NCBI GenBank assembly: GCA_041627475.1
Contig: JBFKQZ010000001.1
Span: 1-43,747, forward strand
Source: JBFGFG01 sp041627475
GTDB lineage: Bacteria > Actinomycetota > Nitriliruptoria > Nitriliruptorales > Nitriliruptoraceae
Direction of reading: 5' to 3'
Length of the DNA stretch: 43,747 nucleotides
In this document: positions 21,343 through 29,651 of the stretch, in pieces
How the letters are laid out: every line of letters begins with the position of its first letter
Position numbering within the stretch: position 1 is the stretch's first letter
The notes under the pieces: model-generated
The model's database searches: none
Told to the model about the DNA's origin: nothing
What the model saw: only the letters and a program-made list of their open reading frames with translations
Made by a program: the position numbers and the translations under genes

Positions 21343-21377
21343 CGACGACGCCAGAGCCGGGGGGCCTGGCGTCGTCG
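21343..21377 (-). terminator. Terminator of the signal peptidase gene
   Basis: CGACGACGCCAG (21343-21354) and CTGGCGTCGTCG (21366-21377), perfect 12-bp arms with an 11-nt loop, five bases beyond the stop codon of the minus-strand gene. Confidence 0.7.
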
Positions 21378-21382
21378 CACGT

Positions 21383-22222
21383 CTAGGCCCGGGCCGTCCA
21401 CGGTGCGATCGTCGCTGCCACGTCCGGCGGCAGGTCGTGCTCGACGGCGGCCCACCACTCGTCGATGGCAGCGGAGCCGTCGCGGCGCCGCTGGCTGGCG
21501 ACCGGCACGAGACCGAGCATGGCCTCGTCGGCGTCCGCGACGGCGAGGACGTAGAAGCGGGCGCCGTCGTCGGTCGACAGGACCGCGCCGGACCGCTCGG
21601 CCGACGGCAGGCCGACGACCGCCGCGGTGCGGACCCGGACGATGTCGCGCAGCACGGCGTCCGGCAGCCCGTCGTCCTGGAACTGCTCGCACGTGGCCAG
21701 CAGGGCCTCCACGCGGGGGTCTGCCGTGGGCGTCGGCGGGACGATCTCGTCGGCCTCCTCGGCCGGCTCGGGAGCGTGCCGCTGGGCGAGCCCCAGCACG
21801 ACTCCGCCGGTCAGCAGGAGCAGGGCCCCGCCGAGCAGCCAGGGGCCACCGACGCGCAGCATGCTCCCCAACCGCGGCACCACCAGCACGACGCGGTCCA
21901 CCTCGCCGCGCAGGGTCACCGGGGAGCGGTCCGGGAAGCGGCTGGCGTCGCCCTTGAGCAGGGCGGTGCGCCCCCCGACGGCGTCGTCGATGGCCACGAC
22001 GCGGTGGGTGACCAACCCGCGGTCCGGGGTCCGGACCGTGATGACGTCCTGCACCTCGATCGCCGTGACCGGCTCGACGCGGTGGACGAGCAGGTCCCCC
22101 GACGAGGCCCACGGCTCCATCGACCCCGAGTCGAGGACGGCGGTGGACCACGACGTGACGAACCACACGAACGCGGCGCCCGACAACGAGAGCACGATGG
22201 CGACGGCCAGTGACCTCCGCAC
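21383..22222 (-). CDS. SipW-like signal peptidase with C-terminal extension
   Basis: 279 residues. TM1 (SLAVAIVLSLSGAAFVWFV) is followed by the catalytic motif DSGSMEPWASSGDLLVHRV with nucleophile Ser34, and by VTHRVVAIDD with His73 in place of the lysine of E. coli LepB; this Ser-His pattern is that of archaeal/ER/SipW-type signal peptidases. TM2 is GPWLLGGALLLLTGGVVLGLAQ (about 126-147). A further 130 residues follow (DPRVEALLATCEQFQDDGLPDAVLRDIV and following), an extension without a family I recognise. SipW enzymes process special secreted substrates such as biofilm or pilin-like proteins. It is divergent from the secreted LVIVD-repeat gene, a possible substrate by position only. Confidence 0.85.
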   Translation of the reverse strand: MRRSLAVAIVLSLSGAAFVWFVTSWSTAVLDSGSMEPWASSGDLLVHRVEPVTAIEVQDVITVRTPDRGLVTHRVVAIDDAVGGRTALLKGDASRFPDRSPVTLRGEVDRVVLVVPRLGSMLRVGGPWLLGGALLLLTGGVVLGLAQRHAPEPAEEADEIVPPTPTADPRVEALLATCEQFQDDGLPDAVLRDIVRVRTAAVVGLPSAERSGAVLSTDDGARFYVLAVADADEAMLGLVPVASQRRRDGSAAIDEWWAAVEHDLPPDVAATIAPWTARA

Positions 22223-22347
22223 CGCAGGACCCCCTCTCGTCGCGGCGGACGCTACCGCCGTGCGTCATGCGCACCGAGGGCAGGAGATCGGTCCAGGGGC
22301 GGCGAAGCCACGCGGGAAGCCCTCCATCTTCCCACCAGGAGCACTCC

Positions 22348-23898
22348 GTGCGTCGCACGACCATCGCCTTCGTGGCCGCCAGCGCGCTGGCCGGCCTCGC
22401 CTTCGCCCCGATCGTGGACGGCGGTGGCTGGACCGGTCCGTCCGAGGAGCGTCTCGCCGACCCGCTCGCGTACCTCGACGGCGCCAGCACGAACCCGGGG
22501 CCGCTCGACCTGGTCGAGTCGGTGGACAACGTCCCGGCCGGCTTCCTGTGCCGCCCGTACGTGCCGCTCGTCACGTCGGTTGACGCACCTGACCAGGTGC
22601 CGTGCGAGCTGGACGCGGCACCGATCCAGAACAAGCAGTTCAACCCCGCCCCGGTGTTCAGCTTCGACTTCGACGAGAAGCTCGTGGGGACCCGCCACCC
22701 GTCGATCCCGGACAAGGACGGCAACCCGGACGGTGGGAAGATCCGCGGTGGCAACGCCGGCGACCACGGCACGTTCATGGAGTTCTACACCCGTGAGTTC
22801 GAGGGCGAGACGATCGACGTCGCGATCCAGGGCGTCAACGACATCGGTGCGCTGCTCTGGGACGTCACGGACCCGACCGCGCCCGAGCTCCTGTCGGTCA
22901 TCAACTGTGGCTACCACCAGGTCGACGTCGGGATGTACCAACTCGATGACGGCCGCTGGATCGCCGTGCTCGGCGCTGACGACGTCACCGATCACGAGGA
23001 CTGCCTCAAGAATCCGGGCAGCCCGTACTTCCGAGGTTTCACGCTCGCGGCCGGTTCCGGCCAGGAGGTCATGGCCTTCTTCGACGTGACCGAACTGCGC
23101 AAGCCGAAGGCGCTGTCCGCGGTTGGGACCAGCATCACCGCCACCGGTGGCTCGCACACCATCGAGATGCAGGGCAACGCACCGATCGCCTACATCGTCA
23201 CCGCGCTCGACCCGCGGCTGGAGATCGTGGACTTCTCGGACCCCGAGAAGCCGGTCATCACCGGTCCGCTCGAGACCCTCGGCAACCCGCACGCCTTCCG
23301 CGTCAGTGACGACGGCACGCGGGGCTACTCGGCCGGCTCGTTCATGCAGACGCTGTCGATCCACGACCTGACCGATCCGTACAACCCGGCCCCGATCGGC
23401 GTCTCCGCCGCCCCGCGGAACCTCTACACCCACGAGTCGCTGCCGTCGCACGACAAGAGCTTCGTCCTGGTCATGGACGAGGGTGGCTACGACCCGGGCT
23501 ACGACCAGGGCGTCTGCCCGGGCACCGGCTTCTGGCTCTACGACCTGACCGTCGAGACGAGCCCGGTGCCGCTGTCGTACACGGTCGCCGACATCGACGG
23601 GCTGACCGGCACCGACGGGACGGGCAGCGGTCCGACCGCGTGCGCCGTGCACTACGGCAACATCAACCACAGCGACGACACGCTGACGGTGGCCTACTAC
23701 GGCGCTGGCGTCCGCGTGTTCGACCTCAGCGACCCCCTGGACCCGAACGAGGTCGGCGCGCTGATGTTCGAGGACTCCGACGTCTGGACCGCCAAGTCCT
23801 ACCGCGACGGCCGCTACGTCTTCGTCTCGGACCTCAGCCGCGGCTTCGAGGTCTACGAGTGGCTCGGTGAGCAGGACCTGGCCGACCGGGCCGACTGA
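22348..23898 (+). CDS. Secreted LVIVD-repeat (beta-propeller) protein
   Basis: 516 residues. A Sec signal (RRTTIAFVAASALAGLAFAP) precedes at least six LVIVD-type repeats: ALLWDVTDPTAPELLSVI, MAFFDVTELRKPKAL, LEIVDFSDPEKPVI, LSIHDLTDPYNPAPIGV, FWLYDLTVETSPVPL and VRVFDLSDPLDPNEVG. Such repeats build a beta-propeller on the cell surface or outside the cell; their biochemical role is mostly unknown. Several His and acidic residues sit at repeat ends (GYHQVDVGMYQLDDGRW, PHAFRVSDDG, YTHESLPSHD), which might bind metal. GTG 22348 has CAGGAG upstream. A second protein of this type is encoded at 41228-42388. Confidence 0.88.
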   Translation: MRRTTIAFVAASALAGLAFAPIVDGGGWTGPSEERLADPLAYLDGASTNPGPLDLVESVDNVPAGFLCRPYVPLVTSVDAPDQVPCELDAAPIQNKQFNPAPVFSFDFDEKLVGTRHPSIPDKDGNPDGGKIRGGNAGDHGTFMEFYTREFEGETIDVAIQGVNDIGALLWDVTDPTAPELLSVINCGYHQVDVGMYQLDDGRWIAVLGADDVTDHEDCLKNPGSPYFRGFTLAAGSGQEVMAFFDVTELRKPKALSAVGTSITATGGSHTIEMQGNAPIAYIVTALDPRLEIVDFSDPEKPVITGPLETLGNPHAFRVSDDGTRGYSAGSFMQTLSIHDLTDPYNPAPIGVSAAPRNLYTHESLPSHDKSFVLVMDEGGYDPGYDQGVCPGTGFWLYDLTVETSPVPLSYTVADIDGLTGTDGTGSGPTACAVHYGNINHSDDTLTVAYYGAGVRVFDLSDPLDPNEVGALMFEDSDVWTAKSYRDGRYVFVSDLSRGFEVYEWLGEQDLADRAD

Positions 23899-23925
23899 CA
23901 CGCTGCACGCACCACGGCGACGCCG

Positions 23926-24525
23926 TCACGCGCCCACACGGGTCAGCGTGGCGGCGTCGTCCGTCAGGGCCAGGGCGGTGATCCGGCCGTGGGGCACGTC
24001 GATCGACAGGGTGGCCGCCAGCGGCAGGCCCAGCGCCGTGGCGATGACCTGTCGGACCGTGCCGGCGTGGGTGACGACCACGGTCGTGCCCGGGTCGCGC
24101 GGCACGTCCTCGAGCGCGGCGGCGACGCGTGCCGCCGCGGCGGGCGGCGTCTCGCCGTCGGGCGGGGTGAAGGCGAGGTAGGCCGCCGGGTCCTCGGTGA
24201 CCTCGGGAGGCGCGCCTGCCCAGCACGCGTCCCACGGCTCACCCTCCCAGGCGCCCCAGTCACGTTCGCGCCAGTCCTCGTCGACCACGGCCTGCAGGCC
24301 CAGCGTCGCGGCGATCGGTGCCATGGTCGCCTCTGCGCGCTGCGCCGGGGAGCGCAGCAGGCGCGTGACCCGACCGAACTCGTTGGCGAGGACGCGGACC
24401 CGCAGCGACGCGGCGTGCGCCTGCCGGCGGCCGAGCGACGACAGCTCCGGGTCGCTGCGCGTGCCGTGGCAGAGATGGCGGTCGACGGGTTCGCCGTGGC
24501 GGACGAGCAGGAGGTTGTGGGTCAT
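23926..24525 (-). CDS. Histidine phosphatase family protein, probably alpha-ribazole phosphatase (CobC/PhpB-like)
   Basis: 199 residues. The catalytic motif HNLLLVRHGEP is at the N-terminus, the proton-donor region DEDWRERDWGAWEG carries the Glu/Asp typical of CobC-like members, and the second catalytic His is in VVVTHAGTVRQVI. In cobalamin assembly CobC removes the 5' phosphate left after CobS joins alpha-ribazole phosphate to the corrinoid. The general family also contains phosphoglycerate mutases and unrelated phosphatases, so the function rests on context: ATG 24525 overlaps the cobS stop as ATGA. It ends convergent with the LVIVD gene. Confidence 0.8.
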   Translation of the reverse strand: MTHNLLLVRHGEPVDRHLCHGTRSDPELSSLGRRQAHAASLRVRVLANEFGRVTRLLRSPAQRAEATMAPIAATLGLQAVVDEDWRERDWGAWEGEPWDACWAGAPPEVTEDPAAYLAFTPPDGETPPAAAARVAAALEDVPRDPGTTVVVTHAGTVRQVIATALGLPLAATLSIDVPHGRITALALTDDAATLTRVGA

Positions 24526-25319
24526 GCGACGGCTCCGGGGAGGAGGGCGACGGCCGCGAGGGCCGCGAGGTGGACGAGCTGGTTCGTGGCGCCGAGGGTG
24601 TCGCCGGTGATCCCGCCGAGGCGACGGCGGTAGAGGATGGTCGTGAGCACGACCGGCGGGACGGTGGCGAGCAGCGGCACCCAGCCATCGGTGCCGAGGG
24701 CCGCGACGAGCACGGCCGCCGTGGTCAGCGCCCCGACCGCCGAACCGACCGGCCCTGTCGGCTGCGACACCTGCGCGCCGCTGCCGCCGTCGTCGGCGGG
24801 CGGCAGCAGGCGCACCATGACCAGGATGGCCGCGCGGCCGAGGACGTGCCCGACGAGCGTGGCGCGCCAGAACCAGCCCGGGTCGAGCTCTGCGAGCAGC
24901 GCGACCCGGAGCGCCAGCACACCGACCAGCGCGACGGTGCCGTACGTGCCGAGCCGCGAGTCCCGCATGATCCGCAGCCGGTCCGCCACGGTCCAGCCGC
25001 CCCAGAGGCCGTCGGCCACGTCGGCGAGTCCGTCCTCGTGGAAGGCGCCCGTGACCCCGATCTCGACGGCCGTGGCGACGACCACGGCCGCGACCACACC
25101 CCAGAGCGGTTGGACCACCGCGTACGCCGCGATGCCCGCGCCCGCGACCAGGACCCCGACCAGCGGGAACGCCCCGGTCGCTCGGCGCAGGTCGCCGTCG
25201 CGGAACGTCGGCTCCGGGAAGGGGAGCCGCGTGAGGAACCGGGCCGCCACGACGAACAGCCGCAGCGGCTCCCACGCGGTGGTGGCAGCCGTGGCGGGTG
25301 CGTCCGGGTCGGTCGTCAT
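24522..25319 (-). CDS. cobS: Adenosylcobinamide-GDP ribazoletransferase CobS
   Basis: 265-residue polytopic membrane enzyme that joins adenosylcobinamide-GDP to alpha-ribazole (phosphate), the last main step of cobalamin synthesis. Family signatures are FLTRLPFPEPTFRDGDLRRATGAFPLVGVLVG-like opening, the acidic metal-binding motif TGAFHEDGLADVADGLWGG, and DRLRIMRDSRLGTYG. Six or seven hydrophobic segments are visible. ATG 25319 is the start; it is divergent from cobU with 62 nt between. The stop overlaps the start of the phosphatase gene. No cobalamin riboswitch fits in the short upstream region. Confidence 0.95.
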   Translation of the reverse strand: MTTDPDAPATAATTAWEPLRLFVVAARFLTRLPFPEPTFRDGDLRRATGAFPLVGVLVAGAGIAAYAVVQPLWGVVAAVVVATAVEIGVTGAFHEDGLADVADGLWGGWTVADRLRIMRDSRLGTYGTVALVGVLALRVALLAELDPGWFWRATLVGHVLGRAAILVMVRLLPPADDGGSGAQVSQPTGPVGSAVGALTTAAVLVAALGTDGWVPLLATVPPVVLTTILYRRRLGGITGDTLGATNQLVHLAALAAVALLPGAVA

Positions 25320-25350
25320 CGGCCGTGAGGTTGCCACACCGTCGCGGGCG

Positions 25351-25356
25351 TAGCCT
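25351..25356 (+). promoter_or_regulatory. Putative -10 element of cobU (TAGCCT)
   Basis: TAGCCT followed by CG, 25 nt before GTG 25382, with AGGAGG (25372-25377) as the ribosome site. Confidence 0.55.
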
Positions 25357-25381
25357 CGGCGTCCCCGTGCCAGGAGGCGAC

Positions 25382-25894
25382 GTGAGCGTGACGCTGTTCC
25401 TCGGTGGGGCGCGCTCGGGGAAGTCCACGGCGGCCCAGCAGCTCGCGCTGGCCGCCGGCGGCACCCCGGTCTACGTCGCGACCGCGCGTCCCAGCGAGGA
25501 CGAGGAGTTCGCTGCACGGCTGGACCGTCACCGTGCGGACCGCGGAGAAGATTGGCTGACGGTCGAGGAGGACCTCGACCTCGTCAGTGCGTTGCGGACG
25601 CACCGGTCGCCCGCGCACGTCGTCGTCGTGGACTGCCTCACGCTGTGGCTGACGAACCTCCTCCTCGACGACCACGACGTCGACGCAGCGGTCGACGCGT
25701 TGTGCGCCGAGCTCGCACGGCCGGGCGGCGACGTGGCGGTCGTCAGCAACGAGGTCGGGCAGGGCACCGTCCCGATGCATGCGCTCACCCGGGCCTTCCG
25801 CGACCACCAGGGCAGGTGCAACCAGCGGGTCGCGGCCGTCGCCGACCGGGTCCGCCTCCTCGTGGCGGGGATCGAGGTCCCGGTCAAGGGCTGA
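25382..25894 (+). CDS. cobU: Adenosylcobinamide kinase / adenosylcobinamide-phosphate guanylyltransferase CobU
   Basis: 170 residues. Bifunctional enzyme that phosphorylates adenosylcobinamide and then transfers GMP to it, making the substrate of CobS. The P-loop LFLGGARSGKSTAAQ opens the protein; YVATARPSEDEEFAARLDRHRADRGEDW contains the guanylylated-His region, and VDCLTLWLTNLLLDD and VVSNEVGQGTVPMHALTRAFRDHQGRCNQRVA complete the family pattern. GTG 25382 has AGGAGG four nt upstream; GTG 25388 is possible. It is transcribed away from cobS, and ends 3 nt from the convergent inositol-phosphatase-family gene. Confidence 0.95.
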   Translation: MSVTLFLGGARSGKSTAAQQLALAAGGTPVYVATARPSEDEEFAARLDRHRADRGEDWLTVEEDLDLVSALRTHRSPAHVVVVDCLTLWLTNLLLDDHDVDAAVDALCAELARPGGDVAVVSNEVGQGTVPMHALTRAFRDHQGRCNQRVAAVADRVRLLVAGIEVPVKG

Positions 25895-25897
25895 GCG

Positions 25898-26779
25898 TCA
25901 CCGCGGCAGCAGCGAGCCCCCATCGGGTGTCAGACGGTGCAGGAGCTCCTCGAGGAACGCCTGCGAGGGCCCGTGGGCCGACGGCACCCGGATGTCGGTG
26001 TGGTCGCGGTCGGGCACCAACGGGAAGACGGGGTCGGCCAGCGCGACCGAGGCGCCGCCCGCGGACTCGACGAGGACCGCCGAGGCGGCGACGTCCCAGA
26101 CGCGGGCGCCGGTCGTCGCCGACGCCACGCCGACGCCGTCGGCGACGAGCGCGCCGTCGACGGCGACCGCCCCCATCACCCGGGGGTTGAGCCGGACGTT
26201 CGTGGGCCGCTTGATCCGCCGGAGCAGACCGAGGCTCGCGAAGATCGGCAGGTGCGCCGTCTCGGGGTCGTTGATCCCCACGTCGCTGCGGACGGTCACC
26301 GGTGTCCCGTCGCGGTGGCAGGCCTCGCCGCGCACGGCCACCCAGCGGTGACCGAGGTCAGGGGCGTCGATGATCCCGAGCACGGGGACACCGCCGTGGC
26401 AGAGGGCCAGCGACACGCCCCAGTGGGGGAGGCCGGCGGCGAAGTTCGACGTGCCGTCGACCGGGTCCACGACCCACTGCCACTCCACGTCGTGCGTGCG
26501 GGCGTCCAGCTCCTCCGACACGACGCGGTGGTGGGGAAACGCGACGGCCAGGGCGGCCCGCAGCCGGCGGTCGACCTCGACGTCGACCGGGGTGACCGGG
26601 GTTCCGTCGGCCTTCAGCTCGTGCGAGGTCCGCCCCCCGTGCACCAGGGGGCCGGCGCGCAGGTCGTCCAGCGCGCCGTGCACGACGCGGATCGCCCGCT
26701 CCACCTCACCACGCACGTCGGCGTCGCCGGCGTCGGCGGGCGGCGGCAGCAGGCGTGGGAGCGGGGGTGCAGCAGACAT
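25898..26779 (-). CDS. Inositol monophosphatase family phosphatase
   Basis: 293 residues. Mg-dependent phosphomonoesterase fold: HHRVVSEELDA carries the first metal Glu pair, WVVDPVDGTSNFAAGLP is the D-P-(I/V)-D-G-T signature, and ARVWDVAASAVLVESAGG has the third metal-binding Asp. Actinobacterial relatives include inositol-1-phosphatase (SuhB) and histidinol-phosphatase (HisN); nothing here separates them decisively. ATG 26779 is the start; the -10 box TACCGT ends 8 nt before it, so the message seems leaderless. It is divergent from the TetR gene. Confidence 0.9.
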   Translation of the reverse strand: MSAAPPLPRLLPPPADAGDADVRGEVERAIRVVHGALDDLRAGPLVHGGRTSHELKADGTPVTPVDVEVDRRLRAALAVAFPHHRVVSEELDARTHDVEWQWVVDPVDGTSNFAAGLPHWGVSLALCHGGVPVLGIIDAPDLGHRWVAVRGEACHRDGTPVTVRSDVGINDPETAHLPIFASLGLLRRIKRPTNVRLNPRVMGAVAVDGALVADGVGVASATTGARVWDVAASAVLVESAGGASVALADPVFPLVPDRDHTDIRVPSAHGPSQAFLEELLHRLTPDGGSLLPR

Positions 26780-26787
26780 CGCTGGGC

Positions 26788-26793
26788 ACGGTA
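26788..26793 (-). promoter_or_regulatory. Putative -10 element of the inositol-phosphatase gene (TACCGT), leaderless
   Basis: TACCGT on the minus strand ends 8 nt before ATG 26779, which places transcription start at or next to the start codon. No Shine-Dalgarno sequence is present. Confidence 0.5.
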
Positions 26794-26811
26794 CGCGGTG
26801 GGGCCCAGCCC

Positions 26812-26817
26812 TACGCT
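26812..26817 (+). promoter_or_regulatory. Putative -10 element of the TetR gene (TACGCT)
   Basis: TACGCT, 26 nt before GTG 26844. Confidence 0.5.
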
Positions 26818-26843
26818 GCGCGCACGGACGAGTGGGAGCAGGC

Positions 26844-27461
26844 GTGGCGGGTCGGACACGGATGACCGGTGCGGAGCGGCGCGAGCAGCTGCTCGGCATC
26901 GCGCGCGAGGTCTTCGCCGAGAAGGGCTACGAGGCCACGTCGATCGAGGAGATCGCCGAACGTGCCGGTGTGACCCGCCCCGTCGTGTACGAGCACTTCG
27001 GCGGCAAGGAGGGCATCCACGCCGTCGTCGTCGACCGCGAGGTCACACGCCTCTCCGAGCTGCTCGCCGAGCCCCTGCGCGAGGCGCGCAGCAACCGCGA
27101 GGCCGCAGAGTGGGCGGCGACCGCGTTCCTCACCTTCGTCGAGGAGGAGTCCGCCGGGTTCCGGATCCTGACGCGCGACGCACCGACCGGTGGTGGCCGG
27201 TCGCTGGCGTCGGTGCTGTCGGACGTCGCCGCCCGGACCGAGGTGCTGCTGGCCCGGGCGTTCGAGGCACGCGACCTGGACCCGGAGATCGCACCGATGT
27301 ACGCGCAGATGCTCGTCGGCGCCGTCGCACAGGTCGGGGAGTGGTGGCTCGAGGTCGGCGAGCCACCTCGTGACGTCGTTGCCGCACACATCATCAACCT
27401 CATGTGGAACGGGATGCGGGCGATGGAGGCCGAACCGCAGCTGCGCCGCCGGCACTCGTAG
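26844..27461 (+). CDS. TetR/AcrR-family transcriptional regulator
   Basis: 205 residues. N-terminal HTH: RREQLLGIAREVFAEKGYEATSIEEIAERAGVTRPVVYEHFGGKEGI, the canonical TetR pattern ending in the YxHF-x-x-K motif. The C-terminal ligand domain (FVEEESAGFRILTRDAPTGGG, IAPMYAQMLVGAVAQVGEWWLE) resembles those of actinobacterial TetR proteins linked to lipid metabolism. GTG 26844 is preferred, with GGGAGCAGG upstream; ATG 26862 is a shorter option. Its stop TAG (27459-27461) is also the first half of the presumed -10 box of the downstream nitrilase gene. No clear palindrome is seen in its own upstream region. Confidence 0.93.
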   Translation: MAGRTRMTGAERREQLLGIAREVFAEKGYEATSIEEIAERAGVTRPVVYEHFGGKEGIHAVVVDREVTRLSELLAEPLREARSNREAAEWAATAFLTFVEEESAGFRILTRDAPTGGGRSLASVLSDVAARTEVLLARAFEARDLDPEIAPMYAQMLVGAVAQVGEWWLEVGEPPRDVVAAHIINLMWNGMRAMEAEPQLRRRHS

Positions 27462-27464
27462 GCT
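27459..27464 (+). promoter_or_regulatory. Putative -10 element of the nitrilase gene, overlapping the TetR stop (TAGGCT)
   Basis: TAGGCT begins with the stop codon TAG of the TetR gene, 42 nt before ATG 27507. Confidence 0.4.
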
Positions 27465-27506
27465 GGTCGGCGCCCACCACCACCTCACCGACCAGCAGGG
27501 GCCCGC

Positions 27507-28310
27507 ATGCGCGTCGCCGTCGTCCAGCACGAGCCGGTCTGGGAGGACGCCGCGGCCACGTGCGACCAGCTGCACAAGGTCGTGGGGAAGGCTGCCCTGG
27601 CCGGGGCCGACCTCGTCGTCCTCCCCGAGATGTTCGCGGTGGGCTTCTCGATGGACACCGAGCGCACCGGCGAACCCGAGGACGGCCCGACCGTCACCTG
27701 GATGCGCGAGAGCGCCGAGGCGTTCGGCGTCTGGCTGCTCGGCACGGTCCCCGAGCGGCGTGACGACGACCCGCGCCCCCGCAACTGCTGCCACGTCGTC
27801 TCGCCCGCCGGCGAGACCGTGGCCCGCTACGACAAGGTGCACCGCTTCACCTACGCCGGCGAGGACGAGCACGTCGCTCCGCAGCAGCTGCCGGCCGACG
27901 GCGAGCTGGTGACCGTCGAGATCGAGGGCGTCCGGGTGACGCCGATCATCTGCTACGACCTGCGCTTCGCCGACCTGACGTGGCAGGCGGCCGAGCGGAC
28001 CGACTGCTTCGTGGTGCCGGCGTCGTGGCCCGCACCTCGACGCGAGCACTGGCGCACGCTGCTCCGGGCACGGGCGATCGAGAACCAGGCCTGGGTCGTG
28101 GCCGCGAACCGCGTCGGGCACGACGACGGGCTCGACTACGCGGGCGACTCCGCCGTGATCGATCCGATGGGGCGGACGGTGGTCGAGGCGGCGCACCGGC
28201 CGACGACGCTCCACGCCGAGGTCGACGCCGCGACCGTGGCCGCGACGCGTGACGCCTACCGCTTCATGGCCGACCGCCGCGGAGGGTCACTCCCGGCGCA
28301 GCTCGGGTAG
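27507..28310 (+). CDS. Carbon-nitrogen hydrolase (nitrilase superfamily amidase)
   Basis: 267 residues. The Glu-Lys-Cys catalytic triad is complete: Glu41 (VVLPEMFAVGF), Lys110 (RYDKVHRFTYAGED) and Cys149 (PIICYDLRFADL). The pattern GFSMDTE and the CYDLRFPxLWR-like block resemble omega-amidases (2-oxoglutaramate/2-oxosuccinamate amidase, YafV/Nit2 group) more than true nitrilases. ATG 27507 is preceded by AGGGG. Its 3' end overlaps the convergent membrane hydrolase gene by 24 bp. A role in clearing omega-amides from glutamine transamination is plausible but inferred. Confidence 0.9.
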   Translation: MRVAVVQHEPVWEDAAATCDQLHKVVGKAALAGADLVVLPEMFAVGFSMDTERTGEPEDGPTVTWMRESAEAFGVWLLGTVPERRDDDPRPRNCCHVVSPAGETVARYDKVHRFTYAGEDEHVAPQQLPADGELVTVEIEGVRVTPIICYDLRFADLTWQAAERTDCFVVPASWPAPRREHWRTLLRARAIENQAWVVAANRVGHDDGLDYAGDSAVIDPMGRTVVEAAHRPTTLHAEVDAATVAATRDAYRFMADRRGGSLPAQLG

Positions 28311-29651
28311 CCCCGGGTCGGTGGCGAGCGTGGGATCGCCCACGCCCGAGCCGATCGTGCGGGCGAGCCAGGCCCGCGTCATCGTCGTGACCACCTCGTC
28401 GACGCGGGGGATCGCCACGTCGCCGGCGATGCCGAGCTGGGGCGTGAACGGGCTGAGCCGTGGCTGGACCGTGACGTCGCGGTGCGTCGTGCCCTCGAAG
28501 ACGTAGAGCAGCGCCTCGTCACTCGCCGCGACCATCGGGCGAAGGACCTGGTCGTTGTCGTTGCCGTCCCACGCCTCGCTCAGCAGGACGAGCGTCGGCG
28601 CGGCGAAGCCCGCCTCGCGCACCTCGGCGGGCACCGGTTCGACCCACGGGTCGTACTGGACCATCCCGCCGCACCGTTGCTCGGCACACAGCAGGGCCGC
28701 TGCACCCCCACCCGTCGAGTGTCCGAGCACGACGAGCCGGTCGAGGTCGGCGACCTCGAGGACGTCGGCGGGGACCTGGGCGTCACCGTCACGGAGCGCC
28801 CGGAGGAGGAACGCCGCGTCGTCGGCGAAGACGCGCTCCAGCCGGGCGGCCGCGGCGTCGTACACGGCGGGCGGGACGCCGTCGGGCAGCAGCTGTTCGT
28901 CGAGCGGGATGACGCCGCCGGCGGCCGGTTGCGACGCCAGGGCGCCGAAGGTGTGGTCGAGGGCGAGCACGAGGTGGCCGTCCGCCGCCAGCTGCTCCAG
29001 CAGCGGCACCTGCGCGTAGCGGAAGCCACCCCACCCGTGGATCGAGAGCACCACCGGTAGGCGTGCGTCGGCCGGTGGGGCCCCCATGGTGGCCGACGTC
29101 CGGATCGCGCCGAGGTGGGTCAGCGTGAACGCCGGCAGGTCGAGGAAGGACGCGGCCGCAGCGGCGAACGGCGCGGGCTCGTCGGTCAGTCGTGCCCGGG
29201 GACCCGTGGCGTCCGTGGTGGTCGGGTACCAGGCCTGGACCGGCGTCAGCCGCGGTCCGTCGTCCCGCCCGCTCGGACTGGTCCGGCTGTCGTCGACGAG
29301 GTCGAACGTGACCGAGCCCACCGGCGCGCTCCCGCCGTCGAGCTCGATCGCGGGGACCGGCAGCACCCAGGCCAGTGCCGCGGAGGCGACGACGCCGAGG
29401 ACCGCGAGGCCGCTGGTCAGCCGTGGCAACGTCGTCGGGGCCGCGGGCCAGGCGAGCTGCAGCAGGGCGATCCCACCGAGCAGGGCGAGCGCCAGACCGG
29501 CCGGGACCAGCTGCCAGCGCGGCGTGCCGAGCACGCCGACCAGCACCGCCACGGCGACCGCCCCGAGGACGAGCGCCGGTCGGGGGCGCCGCAGTGACAC
29601 GACGGCGGCGCCGACGACCAGCAGGGCCGCGCCCCACTCGATCGGGGTCAC
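28287..29651 (-). CDS. Membrane-anchored alpha/beta hydrolase (PAF-acetylhydrolase/chlorophyllase-like)
   Basis: 454 residues. The N-terminal 120 residues hold four hydrophobic helices (WGAALLVVGAAVVSL, ALVLGAVAVAVLVGVLG, LVPAGLALALLGGIALLQLAW, GLAVLGVVASAALAWVLPVP), then an exported-side hydrolase domain. Its oxyanion region is VVLSIHGWGGFR, the nucleophile elbow VVLGHSTGGGAA, and later Asp and His candidates are in MVQYDPWVEP and EGTTHRDVTVQ, the order of the PAF-AH family. The GTG start at 29651 overlaps the PPK2 stop as GTGA, so the two are coupled. Substrate unknown; a lipid ester near the membrane is plausible. The 3' end overlaps the nitrilase gene. Confidence 0.85.
   Translation of the reverse strand: MTPIEWGAALLVVGAAVVSLRRPRPALVLGAVAVAVLVGVLGTPRWQLVPAGLALALLGGIALLQLAWPAAPTTLPRLTSGLAVLGVVASAALAWVLPVPAIELDGGSAPVGSVTFDLVDDSRTSPSGRDDGPRLTPVQAWYPTTTDATGPRARLTDEPAPFAAAAASFLDLPAFTLTHLGAIRTSATMGAPPADARLPVVLSIHGWGGFRYAQVPLLEQLAADGHLVLALDHTFGALASQPAAGGVIPLDEQLLPDGVPPAVYDAAAARLERVFADDAAFLLRALRDGDAQVPADVLEVADLDRLVVLGHSTGGGAAALLCAEQRCGGMVQYDPWVEPVPAEVREAGFAAPTLVLLSEAWDGNDNDQVLRPMVAASDEALLYVFEGTTHRDVTVQPRLSPFTPQLGIAGDVAIPRVDEVVTTMTRAWLARTIGSGVGDPTLATDPGLPELRRE

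Noticed and set aside
25320..25381. Cobalamin riboswitch between cobS and cobU
   Set aside because: The 62-bp divergent region is far too short for the roughly 200-nt aptamer, and no B12-box-like sequence was seen.
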